The notes under the pieces were generated by a model that saw only the letters and a program-made list of their open reading frames with translations, ran no database searches and was not told the DNA's origin. The translations under genes were made by a program, and so were the position numbers. Shown piece by piece: positions 52,251-61,292 of a DNA stretch of 64,000 nt. This stretch comes from JABDMD01 sp965203475 (lineage in GTDB: Bacteria > Pseudomonadota > Gammaproteobacteria > UBA4575), in assembly GCA_965203475.1 (NCBI GenBank), contig OZ241890.1:2170001-2234000 (forward strand), read 5' to 3'. Numbering within the stretch: the first letter of the stretch is position 1; each line of letters starts with the position of its first letter.

Positions 52251-53825
52251 TTAGTGGCGGAAGTGTCGCATCCCAGTAAAGGCCATTGCCATATCATACT
52301 CATTAACCGCAGCGATGACTTCTTTGTCATTCATGGAACCACCTGGTTGAATAATGGCGGATATTCCCTGTTCATGTGCGATATCAATACTATCTCGAAA
52401 CGGGAAAAATGCATCCGAGGCCATGATTGAATCTTTAACTTGTAGATTTTCATCCTGCGCTTTGATGGCGGCAATTTTTGCAGAATATACGCGACTCATT
52501 TGTCCGGCACCTACACCGATCGTTTGTTGATTTCGCACATATACGATGGCATTCGATTTAACAAACTTAACAACTTTCCAGGCAAACAATAAGTCATCAA
52601 TTTGATTATCAGTTGGCACACGCTTGGATACGATTTCAATGTCCTCTTTATTAATTACCCCTAAGTCTCGATCTTGAATTAATAACCCACCGACGACTCG
52701 TTTGTAGTCGAAGGAGGCAATAGCCCCATCCCAGTTACCACATTCAAGTAAGCGGATATTTTTTTTGTTGCTAGCAATTTGTTTTGCAGCATCGCTTACA
52801 GAAGGCGCTATCAATACCTCAACAAATTGCCTCTCAATGATTGTTTGAGTCGTTTGTTCATCAAGTTCTTGATTAAATGCAATGATGCCACCAAAGGCTG
52901 AAGTTGGATCTGTTTGATATGCAAGTTCGTAGGCTTGCAAAATGTTTTCACCGCATGCAACACCACAGGGGTTTGCGTGTTTCACTATGGCGCAGGCGGG
53001 TCTTGCAAATTGTCTAACACATTCAAGCGCGGCATCTGTATCTGCGACATTGTTATACGAAAGTTCTTTTCCTTGAATTATTTTTGAAGTTGCAACACTT
53101 GGCTCAAGTGCGCCTTCTTCTACATAAAAAGCACCACGCTGATGGGGATTTTCTCCATAGCGCAACACTTGTTTTTGCATAAGCTGCAAGTTGAATGTAC
53201 GCGGAAAATGATCATCACTTCCAGGCAGCTGCTTACCCAAATAGTTTGCAATCATGCCGTCATACTGCGCTGTATGCTCAAATGTTTTTACCGCGAGATC
53301 AAAGCGCAAAGCCGTAGATACACCACCATCATTGGACGCTAGTTCATGAATAATGTTCTGATAATCAGAAGGGTCAACCACTACGGCAACAAAATTATGA
53401 TTTTTAGCTGCAGCTCGTAGCATGGCAGGACCACCGATATCGATATTTTCAATGGCCCTATCTAGTGCGCAATTTGGTTTTGCAACCGTTGCAGCAAATG
53501 GATATAGATTAATCACGACTAAATCAATCGGTGCAATACCATGTTCTTGCATAATCTCTGTATCGATATCACGTCTTCCTAAAATTCCTCCATGAATTTT
53601 TGGATGTAACGTTTTAACACGTCCATCCATCATTTCTGGAAAACCTGTAAAGTCGGATACTTCAGTGACTTTAAGATTGTTTTCAGACAGTAGTTTTGCA
53701 GTACCTCCAGTAGACAAAAGTTCGATGTTTAATTTTTGTAGCGCACGAGCAAACTCAACAATGCCCGTTTTATCGGACACGCTGAGTATTGCGCGTTGGA
53801 TTTTTTGCGTAGTGGTACTAGTCAA
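52251..53825 (-). CDS. purH: Bifunctional AICAR transformylase/IMP cyclohydrolase
   Basis: Last two steps to IMP. The N-terminal cyclohydrolase has RAILSVSDKTGIVEFA and STGGTAKLL; the transformylase half has QVLRYGENPHQRGAFY, IVKHANPCGVA, SDAFFPFRDSI and IIQPGGSMND. Its 524 residues match the family. The start appears to be TTG at 53825; the only in-frame upstream codons are stops, and no ATG lies before the conserved strand. No clear Shine-Dalgarno. It follows fis by 31 bp. Confidence 0.96.
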   Translation of the reverse strand: MTSTTTQKIQRAILSVSDKTGIVEFARALQKLNIELLSTGGTAKLLSENNLKVTEVSDFTGFPEMMDGRVKTLHPKIHGGILGRRDIDTEIMQEHGIAPIDLVVINLYPFAATVAKPNCALDRAIENIDIGGPAMLRAAAKNHNFVAVVVDPSDYQNIIHELASNDGGVSTALRFDLAVKTFEHTAQYDGMIANYLGKQLPGSDDHFPRTFNLQLMQKQVLRYGENPHQRGAFYVEEGALEPSVATSKIIQGKELSYNNVADTDAALECVRQFARPACAIVKHANPCGVACGENILQAYELAYQTDPTSAFGGIIAFNQELDEQTTQTIIERQFVEVLIAPSVSDAAKQIASNKKNIRLLECGNWDGAIASFDYKRVVGGLLIQDRDLGVINKEDIEIVSKRVPTDNQIDDLLFAWKVVKFVKSNAIVYVRNQQTIGVGAGQMSRVYSAKIAAIKAQDENLQVKDSIMASDAFFPFRDSIDIAHEQGISAIIQPGGSMNDKEVIAAVNEYDMAMAFTGMRHFRH

Positions 53826-53856
53826 TGAAACTAGTCAAGAATAAAACACTTAAAGC

Positions 53857-54138
53857 TTAGTTGAGTCCGTAAATTTTGAGTTTTTTGCGCAAAGTACCTC
53901 GATTAAGACCCAAATATCTTGCCGCTTTAGTTTGATTACCGTTGCAGTATTGCATTACGCTTTCAAGTAGAGGTCGCTCTACCTCTTCTACAAACATTTT
54001 GTGTAAGTCTTCAGGTTCATGTCCGCTTAATTGGTTCAAGTATAAGCGAATTGAATGTTTAACAGTGTCTCTGAGGGGTTGCTTGCGACGTTCACGGTGT
54101 AAGTTCGTCACTTGTGCAGTAGAAAAGGATGCATTCAT
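53857..54138 (-). CDS. fis: DNA-binding protein Fis
   Basis: Nucleoid-associated, growth-phase-linked regulator that bends DNA. The 93-residue protein has the family C-terminal helix-turn-helix GNQTKAARYLGLNRGTLRKKLK and a core beginning LLESVMQYCNGN. Its ATG overlaps the dusB stop (ATGA), the classical dusB-fis coupling. Confidence 0.96.
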   Translation of the reverse strand: MNASFSTAQVTNLHRERRKQPLRDTVKHSIRLYLNQLSGHEPEDLHKMFVEEVERPLLESVMQYCNGNQTKAARYLGLNRGTLRKKLKIYGLN

Positions 54139-55166
54139 GCGGCTAACTCCATATTTTTGGCACGCGAATATTCAAAGAACAGTTTTATTTGTTTTAATTG
54201 TTGTGAAGTATCATCAGTTCGCAACAATTTATCTTTAAACTTCGCGTAGCTAATAAATTTTTTTAAGTACCAAGCGATATGTTTTCGAGCAACACGTACA
54301 CCCACTTTATTTCCGTAATGCAGATACAAACCAGTTAAGTGGTTTAGTATTACTTTTTCAATTTCATCCAATGAGGGTGTGGGCAGCGTTTTATTATATT
54401 TTATAAAGTAATTAACTTGGTTAAAGATCCAAGGATTACCGTGCGCTGCTCGTCCTATCATAATCGCATCTGCGTCGGAAAAAGCCAAGACCTTTTTTGC
54501 ATTTTCTGGAGAATTAATATCTCCATTTGCAATTACTGGAATGTTTACCGCATTTTTAATAATTCGAATCGTTTCATATTCCGCATGACCTTTATAAAAG
54601 CATTGACGTGTGCGTCCATGTATGGCAAGTGCTTGAACTCCGATAGATTCAGCAAGTTTTGCAATTGTTGGTGCGTTTTTATGATCTGGACTAATACCAG
54701 TGCGCATTTTTAATGTAACGGGAACATCAACTGCATTTACAACGGCATCTAAAATTTTTACAACTTTATTTTCATCTTGCATCAATGCGGAGCCTGCCAT
54801 TTTTTTACAAACTTTTTTTGCCGGACAACCCATATTAATGTCAATAATTTGCGCACCTTTGTTAACACAAATTTTAGCTGCGTTCGCCATCTTTACAGGC
54901 TCGTTTCCCGCAATTTGAACGATACGTGGTTCTGGGTCATCATTTTGTATGATACGTTGAGCACTTTTCTTGCTTTTCCAGTGGGCAATATCCGAGGTAA
55001 GCATCTCTGCCACCGTGGCTCCGGCACCCTGTTGCATACAGATCTTGCGGAAAACCCGATCCGAAATACCTGTCATGGGAGCCAATAGCACATTATTGCG
55101 GAACTGGTAGGGTCCGATACTTATTTGGCTGGAGATAGTATCCGATCTAGAAGAATTCGATTTCAT
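54135..55166 (-). CDS. dusB: tRNA-dihydrouridine synthase B
   Basis: FMN-dependent enzyme reducing uridine at position 17 (DusB) of tRNAs. Conserved VLLAPMTGISDRVFRKIC, QIAGNEP, DINMGCPAKKVCKKMAGSALM (in part), AIHGRTRQCFYKG, and ANGDINSPENA are present. At 343 residues it is slightly longer than E. coli DusB (321), with an N-terminal extension that overlaps the upstream gene by 20 bp; an internal start could shorten it. It is coupled to fis. Confidence 0.95.
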   Translation of the reverse strand: MKSNSSRSDTISSQISIGPYQFRNNVLLAPMTGISDRVFRKICMQQGAGATVAEMLTSDIAHWKSKKSAQRIIQNDDPEPRIVQIAGNEPVKMANAAKICVNKGAQIIDINMGCPAKKVCKKMAGSALMQDENKVVKILDAVVNAVDVPVTLKMRTGISPDHKNAPTIAKLAESIGVQALAIHGRTRQCFYKGHAEYETIRIIKNAVNIPVIANGDINSPENAKKVLAFSDADAIMIGRAAHGNPWIFNQVNYFIKYNKTLPTPSLDEIEKVILNHLTGLYLHYGNKVGVRVARKHIAWYLKKFISYAKFKDKLLRTDDTSQQLKQIKLFFEYSRAKNMELAA

Positions 55167-55887
55167 AGGCGATCACTTTACTGCCTGGATCAAATACTTC
55201 CAATCGTGCTCCCACCGGTTGATGTGGTTGAATGTCGGATTTTGCCAGTGTTTTATTAATGAGATATTCCTGTGCAGTGAATTGGCGAGTGGCCACCACC
55301 TGCCCTTGAGTATCCAGCAATGTGATTTGTAACTTAGGAAAGGGTTGAGCATTGTCGCTTTCATTTACAAAACTCACTGTAATCATCAATGCATTTGTCA
55401 CATTCGGATGACTAAAAATATTTCTATTCAATATTTTAATTGTGGAAGCATCACCTGAGGATGTGGTTCGACAACCTGTGATGTCACAAAAATTATCTAT
55501 CCAATTTTGTGGTAGCAATTCAATCTTTTGCCAGTAGGTAATTTGGCCCAGAAGCAAAATTACTAATGCTATTGCACCAAGTGTAAATATAGCGGTTTTT
55601 ATATTGTTGCTAGACGAAGACGGAAATTTTTTACCAACATCATCACGAATGAGCTCTGGGATGGTTTCTCCAGTTTCATTTGCATGCTCTTCACGTAATG
55701 AGGCATCTTTATGCTCGGTATCTTTGTCATCACTTTGCTGGTCTTCATAGTCATGCTGAATGTATTCCACACCATTAAATACAGTGTCACAGATACCGCA
55801 TCGCACAAGACCATCGGCAATTGTTAATTGATCTTCTGTAACTTTAAATACAGCGTTACATTCTGTGCACTTGGTGTACTTAAACAT
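55147..55887 (-). CDS. Zinc-ribbon and DUF3426 membrane protein
   Basis: A 246-residue protein with an N-terminal MJ0042-type zinc ribbon (CTEC near residue 7 and CGIC near residue 32), a variable acidic linker, one transmembrane helix (about residues 97-117) and a C-terminal DUF3426 domain (LPQNWIDNFC, FPKLQITLLDTQGQVV). This architecture is common in proteobacteria next to prmA. Function is unknown. It lies 20 bp after prmA. Confidence 0.85.
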   Translation of the reverse strand: MFKYTKCTECNAVFKVTEDQLTIADGLVRCGICDTVFNGVEYIQHDYEDQQSDDKDTEHKDASLREEHANETGETIPELIRDDVGKKFPSSSSNNIKTAIFTLGAIALVILLLGQITYWQKIELLPQNWIDNFCDITGCRTTSSGDASTIKILNRNIFSHPNVTNALMITVSFVNESDNAQPFPKLQITLLDTQGQVVATRQFTAQEYLINKTLAKSDIQPHQPVGARLEVFDPGSKVIAYEIEFF

Positions 55888-55907
55888 GAATACCTAAACC
55901 ACCATTA

Positions 55908-56777
55908 CTATTTTTGAACAGCTTCGACTAGAAACCATTCATTCCTGGCATAGGTCTCTCTAATTGTAAATTGCTCAGCGTAGGCCTGCCGCAATTCATC
56001 GAACTGTGTATCAAGTATACCGGATAATAATAATGTGCCTGCAGGCCGAAGCGCATTTGCAAATTGTGTTTTTAATTCAAGCAAGGGCTGCAATAAAATA
56101 TTTGCAATGAGCACATCACAGGAATGGTTTTGTAATTCTTCTGCATGAGAGATTGTAAAGCTATGTTCAGGGACAAAATTGAGTGCCGCATTTTGTCGCG
56201 TTGCTGTAATGGCCTGTGCGTCGTAATCGATGGCTAGAACATTTTTTGCTCCCAAGTAATATGCCGCAATCGCTAAAATCCCGGACCCACATCCAAAATC
56301 AATCACATCGCTTTGCTTAGGTGGTTGTTGTGCTAAGCACTTCAGGCAAAGTTCTGTTGTTGGGTGGGTACCCGTGCCGAATGCTAGACCTGGGTCCAAG
56401 CGAATATTAATGGCAAATGGATCTGGCGGTGTATGCCAGCTGGGGCATACCCACAACCTTTCACCAAATTGTAACGGTGGAAAGTGATGTTGATAAGAAT
56501 GTTCCCAGTCTTGTTCTTGTATAGGATTTGTAAAGAGTTCTACCGAGCAAGACAAAACGCTTTCAATTTCAGTGTGTAGCTTTTGCGTGTCGATATCATC
56601 TAAAAATTGAGCCGAAATATTTATCTGATTCCATAATGGGGTGCTCCCTAGTTGTTTAATGAGTACAGGATTATTTTCTGCGCCAGATAAACTAATGGAA
56701 ACCGCGCCCCACTGCTCGAATATGGCTTCTACGGCAATATGCTGAACCGGGGTGATTCGGGCACTAACTTCAAACAC
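55908..56777 (-). CDS. prmA: Ribosomal protein L11 methyltransferase
   Basis: Trimethylates ribosomal protein L11. Its 289 residues carry the hinge sequence LDPGLAFGTGTHPTTELCL, SAM motif DFGCGSGILAIAAYYLGA, and the catalytic LIANILLQPLLEL. The start is a GTG at 56777, 18 bp after the accC stop. The accBC-prmA order is typical of gammaproteobacteria. Confidence 0.95.
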   Translation of the reverse strand: MFEVSARITPVQHIAVEAIFEQWGAVSISLSGAENNPVLIKQLGSTPLWNQINISAQFLDDIDTQKLHTEIESVLSCSVELFTNPIQEQDWEHSYQHHFPPLQFGERLWVCPSWHTPPDPFAINIRLDPGLAFGTGTHPTTELCLKCLAQQPPKQSDVIDFGCGSGILAIAAYYLGAKNVLAIDYDAQAITATRQNAALNFVPEHSFTISHAEELQNHSCDVLIANILLQPLLELKTQFANALRPAGTLLLSGILDTQFDELRQAYAEQFTIRETYARNEWFLVEAVQK

Positions 56778-56795
56778 GGTAGACGGGTGTTGAAA

Positions 56796-58133
56796 TTAAT
56801 TGGAAAGTTTTTTCTCTAGATAATGGATATTATGTTGTGCCTTTACATACACTTCATCATTCATTAAATCTAGTAACAATGGAACATTGGTTGTAATTCC
56901 ATCAATTACAATTTCATGTAATGCACCTCGCATTCTGGTAAGTGCACCATCACGACTATGACCCACAGCTAACAACTTTCCAATCATGGAATCATAGTAT
57001 GGAGGAACGGAATACCCGTTATATAAATGGGTATCTACGCGAATACCGGGGCCGCCTGGACAATGAAAATGCGTAATTTTCCCGGGGCAGGGTATAAACT
57101 TATAGGGGTCTTCGGCATTAATTCGACATTCGATGGCATGCCCACGAATTTTGATATCTTTTTGTTGGAAAGTGAGTTCTTCGCCCGCGGCAATTAACAA
57201 TTGCTGTTTAACGATATCAATACCGGTAATCATTTCAGTTACGGGATGCTCCACCTGTACTCGAGTATTCATTTCGATGAAATAAAATTCACCATTTTCG
57301 TATAAAAACTCGAATGTTCCCGCACCTCGATAATTAATTTGTTGACAGGCCTCAGTAATTCTTGCACCAATCTGCTCGCGTTGTTCGGATGAAATTCCAA
57401 AAGCAGGAGCCTCTTCAATTACTTTTTGATTACGACGTTGCATGGAACAATCTCTTTCACACAAATGTATGGCATTTCCATGAGAGTCTGCTAGCACTTG
57501 AAATTCAACATGTCGTGGGGCTTCTAAAAATTTTTCCATAAACAAACGATCATCATTGAACGCTGCACCGGCTTCAGTCCGTGTAAGTGACACGGCTTCT
57601 TCCAGCTCATCTTCACGGTGTACAACGCGCATGCCACGTCCACCACCACCGCCGGCCGCTTTCACCATCACTGGGTAGCCAATTCCTTGTGCAAGAAGTT
57701 TTGCTCGCTGCATATCTTCAATTGGCTCAACCGTGCCAGGCACACAGGGCACACCTGCAGCCTCCATTGCACGCTTCGCTGCAATTTTGTCTCCCATGGT
57801 ACGAATGGTTTCAGAGCTTGGACCGATAAAAATAAAACCACTGGACTCCACCACTTCAGCAAACTCTGCATTTTCAGAAAGGAATCCATACCCTGGATGG
57901 ATTGCTGTGGCATCGGTTACTTCAGCAGCACTGATAATGGCAGGAATATTTAAATAACTATCAGTAGAAGCAGCAGGACCCACGCATACCGATTCATCTG
58001 CCATACCAACATGCATCAAATCACGATCGGCTTCTGAATGAATGGCAACAGTTTTAATTCCCATATCGCGACACGCACGCAAAATGCGCAATGCAATTTC
58101 TCCGCGATTGGCGATAACAACTTTTTCTAACAT
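56796..58133 (-). CDS. accC: Acetyl-CoA carboxylase biotin carboxylase subunit
   Basis: ATP-grasp carboxylase that carboxylates biotin on AccB for malonyl-CoA synthesis. The N-terminus is MLEKVVIANRGEIALRILRA; the glycine-rich loop is KAAGGGGGRGMRVV; the catalytic region has FIEMNTRVQVEHPVTE. At 445 residues it matches E. coli AccC (449). It follows accB by 26 bp. Confidence 0.98.
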   Translation of the reverse strand: MLEKVVIANRGEIALRILRACRDMGIKTVAIHSEADRDLMHVGMADESVCVGPAASTDSYLNIPAIISAAEVTDATAIHPGYGFLSENAEFAEVVESSGFIFIGPSSETIRTMGDKIAAKRAMEAAGVPCVPGTVEPIEDMQRAKLLAQGIGYPVMVKAAGGGGGRGMRVVHREDELEEAVSLTRTEAGAAFNDDRLFMEKFLEAPRHVEFQVLADSHGNAIHLCERDCSMQRRNQKVIEEAPAFGISSEQREQIGARITEACQQINYRGAGTFEFLYENGEFYFIEMNTRVQVEHPVTEMITGIDIVKQQLLIAAGEELTFQQKDIKIRGHAIECRINAEDPYKFIPCPGKITHFHCPGGPGIRVDTHLYNGYSVPPYYDSMIGKLLAVGHSRDGALTRMRGALHEIVIDGITTNVPLLLDLMNDEVYVKAQHNIHYLEKKLSN

Positions 58134-58159
58134 GCGAATTAGTTAGTATAGAAAACGTA

Positions 58160-58612
58160 TTATTCGATAATGAATAAGGCTTGACCAAATTCAACGGGCT
58201 GAGCGTTTTCCACCAGTATGGCCTTTATCGTCCCAGCTTTATCGGCTTCAATTTGATTCAGCATTTTCATTGCTTCAATTATGCATAGAGTGTCACCTAG
58301 ACTTACTGATTGGCCAACTTCAACAAAAGCCTTTTGGCCTGGAGCGGGAGCTTCATAAAAAGTTCCCACCATGGGTGAATTCACGCTATGTCCAGAAGGT
58401 GTATCGTCTTTGGTTTCTACAATCGCTGGTGTTTCTGCTATTGCTGCAGGCGCAGCAGCACTGGGTGCCTGTGGTACAACAATTTGGCTTGCAGTGGCAG
58501 CTGATGAACCTCTGCTAATACGAACGGATTCTTCACCTTCTTTTATTTCGATTTCGGCAATGCCAGATTCATCGAGTAATTCAATTAATTTTTTTACCTT
58601 TCGAATATCCAT
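58160..58612 (-). CDS. accB: Acetyl-CoA carboxylase biotin carboxyl carrier protein
   Basis: BCCP, 150 residues, with the helical N-terminus, an Ala/Pro-rich linker (about 50-75) and a C-terminal biotinyl domain. The biotinylated Lys is in EAMKM, about residue 116. It functions in the acetyl-CoA carboxylase complex with AccC. It starts 15 bp after the aroQ stop. Confidence 0.97.
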   Translation of the reverse strand: MDIRKVKKLIELLDESGIAEIEIKEGEESVRISRGSSAATASQIVVPQAPSAAAPAAIAETPAIVETKDDTPSGHSVNSPMVGTFYEAPAPGQKAFVEVGQSVSLGDTLCIIEAMKMLNQIEADKAGTIKAILVENAQPVEFGQALFIIE

Positions 58613-58627
58613 GTTTGCGTCTCTCGT

Positions 58628-59071
58628 TTATGAATTAGAAAGTTTGCTGTCAGCAGCTTCTACTGCCAGCTCATACCCTTTTGCTCCCATGCCAGAAATA
58701 ATTCCTGTCGCAATATCCGACAAAAAAGAATGTTTGCGAAACTCTTCACGTGCAAACACATTAGAAAGGTGTAATTCAATAAATGGAATTTCAACGCCTA
58801 ATAATGCATCACGTAATGAAATACTGGTGTGGGTAAAAGCGCCTGGATTAAAAATAATCATATCCACGTTGTCGGCTTTAGCTTGATGAATTCGATTTAC
58901 TAGATCGTGTTCCGCATTGCTCTGATAATTATCAAACTCGTGGCCTAAGTGTTCGGCTTTAGCACTGGCTAATTGGACTACATCGTCTAACGTGTCATGG
59001 CCATATACTTTGGGTTCACGTTGCCCGAGCAGGTTTAAATTGGGTCCATTTAAAAGTAATAAACTAGCCAT
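58628..59071 (-). CDS. aroQ: Type II 3-dehydroquinate dehydratase
   Basis: Third step of the shikimate pathway, trans-dehydration of 3-dehydroquinate. LLLNGPNLNLLGQREPKVYG, the active-site FNPGAFTHTSISLRDAL and IPFIELHLSNVFAREEFR are standard; 147 residues. It is the first gene of the aroQ-accB-accC-prmA run. Confidence 0.97.
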   Translation of the reverse strand: MASLLLLNGPNLNLLGQREPKVYGHDTLDDVVQLASAKAEHLGHEFDNYQSNAEHDLVNRIHQAKADNVDMIIFNPGAFTHTSISLRDALLGVEIPFIELHLSNVFAREEFRKHSFLSDIATGIISGMGAKGYELAVEAADSKLSNS

Positions 59072-59157
59072 ATTTTTCGTGATTATGTAGCTATCTGTAA
59101 CGATCTTGCTCGGTTAAGGCAAGTTTTAGAGAGTTTACATGAAATAGTGATAGAATC

Positions 59158-59174
59158 CACTTAAATTTTAAGTG
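59158..59174. promoter_or_regulatory. 17-bp perfect palindrome in aroQ / msrA divergent spacer
   Basis: CACTTAAA-T-TTTAAGTG is a perfect 8-bp inverted repeat around one central base, 87 bp upstream of the aroQ ATG and 141 bp upstream of the msrA ATG. It could be an operator for the fatty-acid/shikimate operon or for msrA. I cannot assign it to a known regulator; the BirA, FabR and OxyR consensus forms do not fit. Confidence 0.4.
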
Positions 59175-59314
59175 ATTGATATTTAGCTGAAATTTAGCGA
59201 TTTTATCAACACATTCTAGGCAGTTTTGCGTTTTTTTGTAGAATTTAGCCTAGTTGTAATGAACGATGCGTTTTCGTTGTCCAATAATACTACAAGGAAA
59301 CCAAAGAAAAGCGA

Positions 59315-59989
59315 ATGAAATCGAGCATCATCACCTATTCAGTGTATCTCTACCTATTGTTGGCAATAGCGACGGGGTTTAGTTTTCAGGCTGATACAGT
59401 AGATGCACCGCCAACGGCAAAAGCGGTATTTGCTGGCGGATGTTTCTGGTGCATGGAGCCACCATTTGATGCATTAGAAGGTGTAATTTCAACCGTATCA
59501 GGTTACACCGGCGGACATTTAGATAATCCAACGTATACACAAGTGTCTAAAGAAAACACAGGACATTATGAAGCAATCGAAATTACCTACGACCCTTCAA
59601 AAATTGATTACGCAACTTTGTTGAGTGTGTTTTGGCATAACATTGACCCAACAGATGATCTAGGCCAGTTTTGTGATAAGGGTGATAGCTATCGCAGTGC
59701 TATTTTTTATTTGGATATGAAACAAAAAAATCTTGCTGAACGATCGAAACAAGAATTAATGAACTCTGCATACTTAGCTCAACCTGTAGCTACAAAAGTT
59801 TTAGAAGCTAAGAAATTTTATCCTGCAGAAGATTATCATCAGAATTATTATCAAAAAAATCCGCTACGTTATAAATATTATCGTTATACTTGTGGGCGTG
59901 ATCATCGCTTAGATTCTATTTGGGGTGCTTCAGCCCGAAAGGGTGGCCCAGTTGTACCTGAAATGATGATGACTTCTGAAAATAAATAA
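59315..59989 (+). CDS. msrA: Peptide-methionine (S)-S-oxide reductase, exported
   Basis: Repairs S-methionine sulfoxide in proteins. An N-terminal signal peptide (about residues 1-26) indicates export to the periplasm. The catalytic GGCFWCMEPPF motif is near 41-51, GYTGGHLDNPTY follows, and GQFCDKGDSYRSAIF holds a second Cys; a third Cys (TCGRDH) could resolve it. Its 224 residues are normal for a secreted MsrA. It stands alone and its neighbours to the right are oxidative-stress genes. Confidence 0.94.
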   Translation: MKSSIITYSVYLYLLLAIATGFSFQADTVDAPPTAKAVFAGGCFWCMEPPFDALEGVISTVSGYTGGHLDNPTYTQVSKENTGHYEAIEITYDPSKIDYATLLSVFWHNIDPTDDLGQFCDKGDSYRSAIFYLDMKQKNLAERSKQELMNSAYLAQPVATKVLEAKKFYPAEDYHQNYYQKNPLRYKYYRYTCGRDHRLDSIWGASARKGGPVVPEMMMTSENK

Positions 59990-60007
59990 CACTACAAATT
60001 CTACTAA

Positions 60008-60306
60008 ATGGGAAATACAGTTTGGGTTTTCAACGAAGATCAAGCTAAAGAATATGGTGGTGAAGCTGAAACAAATTATCAATCGGTCAAGAGATCGAAA
60101 ATTTGTTACAAAACATTATTTCATCAATAAAGAAAGAAAAAATAACTACTATTGAATAGCCTACGGAGCTACTAGAAGAACTTGAGAATTGTTTGTCAAA
60201 CGTATCGGTAACAAAAGAACGAGGAGTTCAAAATAGGGTTAACGGTAGCCCCCTGGCGAATAAATTTCCCTATGCATTTCTATCAGAGCAATTAGTCATT
60301 AAGTAG
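60008..60306 (+). pseudogene. Broken small hypothetical gene between msrA and oxyR
   Basis: The 403-bp gap has an ATG at 60008 opening a 40-codon frame (MGNTVWVFNEDQAKEYGG) that ends at a TAA. A second frame overlapping it continues as IGQEIENLLQNIISSIKKEK, and after one TAG the same frame runs on (TELLEELENCLSNVSVTKE) to a TAG at 60306. Together they look like one protein of about 95 residues interrupted by a frameshift and a stop. I do not recognise the family. The promoter of oxyR must lie downstream of about 60310. Confidence 0.45.
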
Positions 60307-60392
60307 TTAACCTTACATCCTTTGTTAATAGCTAAACGATCAATATTCATTGGCGATTAAATTTATTACTAAATAATTGATATAATTATTAA

Positions 60393-61292
60393 ATGGCTAA
60401 TTTACCTACGGTTAAACAACTTCGATACCTTATTGCTTTAGAAAAATATTTACACTTTGGAAAAGCTGCAGAAGCCTGTTTTGTTTCACAATCTGCATTT
60501 AGTGTGGCGATCAAGGAGCTTGAAACGCTACTAAATGTTTCCTTAGTAGATCGAACAAACCGCAGTGTCGTATTCACATCTGCGGGCAAAGCTGTTGTGC
60601 AACAGGCACGCTTAGCGATGTTTGATTTAGAAGGAATTTTAGATATTTCTAAATCTCAACAAGAACCTCTATGTGGAGATTTAAAAATGGGCGTAATTCC
60701 TACTATTGCCCCATTTCTATTACCTAAAGTTTTGCCCAAACTTCGGAAAAAATTTCCTAAGTTAGATTTATATTTTAAAGAAGAACAAACTAAAGTAATT
60801 CACAAATTATTATTAAATGGTGAGCTTGATGTTTTATTGCTTGCATTGCCTTTTGATTTAGCAAATACAGAAAAAATTTCAATATTTAATGATCCCTTTA
60901 AGTTAGCGTATAGAAAAGGTACACGTCTAATTGATACAGAAAACTTTTCACCAAATAAATTGAATAAAGAAGCAATACTATTACTTGAAGATGGGCACTG
61001 TTTGCGTGATCATGCATTAAGTGCTTGCAGTATAGGTCGTAAAAATAATATCAGTAAATTTTCTGCAAGTGGTTTATATAGCCTAATTCATATGGTGGAT
61101 AGTGACTTAGGCGTAACATTTGTCCCACAAATGGCAATAGATAGTGGGTTGTTAAAAAATACAAACGTTAAAACTCAAGACATTAAAGATAAAGCATATC
61201 GTGAAATTGGCTTAGCTTGGCGAAAATCAAGTGTGCGAAGAGAGGAGTTTAAATTATTGGCTGATGCCATCCATGAATTTGTTGATCTGTGA
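60393..61292 (+). CDS. oxyR: Hydrogen-peroxide-sensing LysR regulator OxyR
   Basis: LysR-type activator of peroxide defence. N-terminal helix-turn-helix (FGKAAEACFVSQSAFSVAIKELE, in part), then a co-inducer domain with the redox pair C203 and C212 in LLEDGHCLRDHALSAC, spaced as E. coli C199/C208. Its 299 residues match. katG lies nearby on the opposite strand as a likely target. Its 3' end overlaps the convergent DUF454 gene by 44 bp. Confidence 0.94.
   Translation: MANLPTVKQLRYLIALEKYLHFGKAAEACFVSQSAFSVAIKELETLLNVSLVDRTNRSVVFTSAGKAVVQQARLAMFDLEGILDISKSQQEPLCGDLKMGVIPTIAPFLLPKVLPKLRKKFPKLDLYFKEEQTKVIHKLLLNGELDVLLLALPFDLANTEKISIFNDPFKLAYRKGTRLIDTENFSPNKLNKEAILLLEDGHCLRDHALSACSIGRKNNISKFSASGLYSLIHMVDSDLGVTFVPQMAIDSGLLKNTNVKTQDIKDKAYREIGLAWRKSSVRREEFKLLADAIHEFVDL

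Noticed and set aside
58371..58886. A 171-codon plus-strand frame over accB and aroQ
   Set aside because: Runs across two well-conserved genes on the other strand and has mirrored low-complexity sequence from the BCCP linker.
59085..59130. BirA-type operator before the accBC operon
   Set aside because: A GTAAC and GGTTA half-pair occurs, but spacing and flanking bases do not fit the TTGTAAACC/GGTTTACAA pattern.
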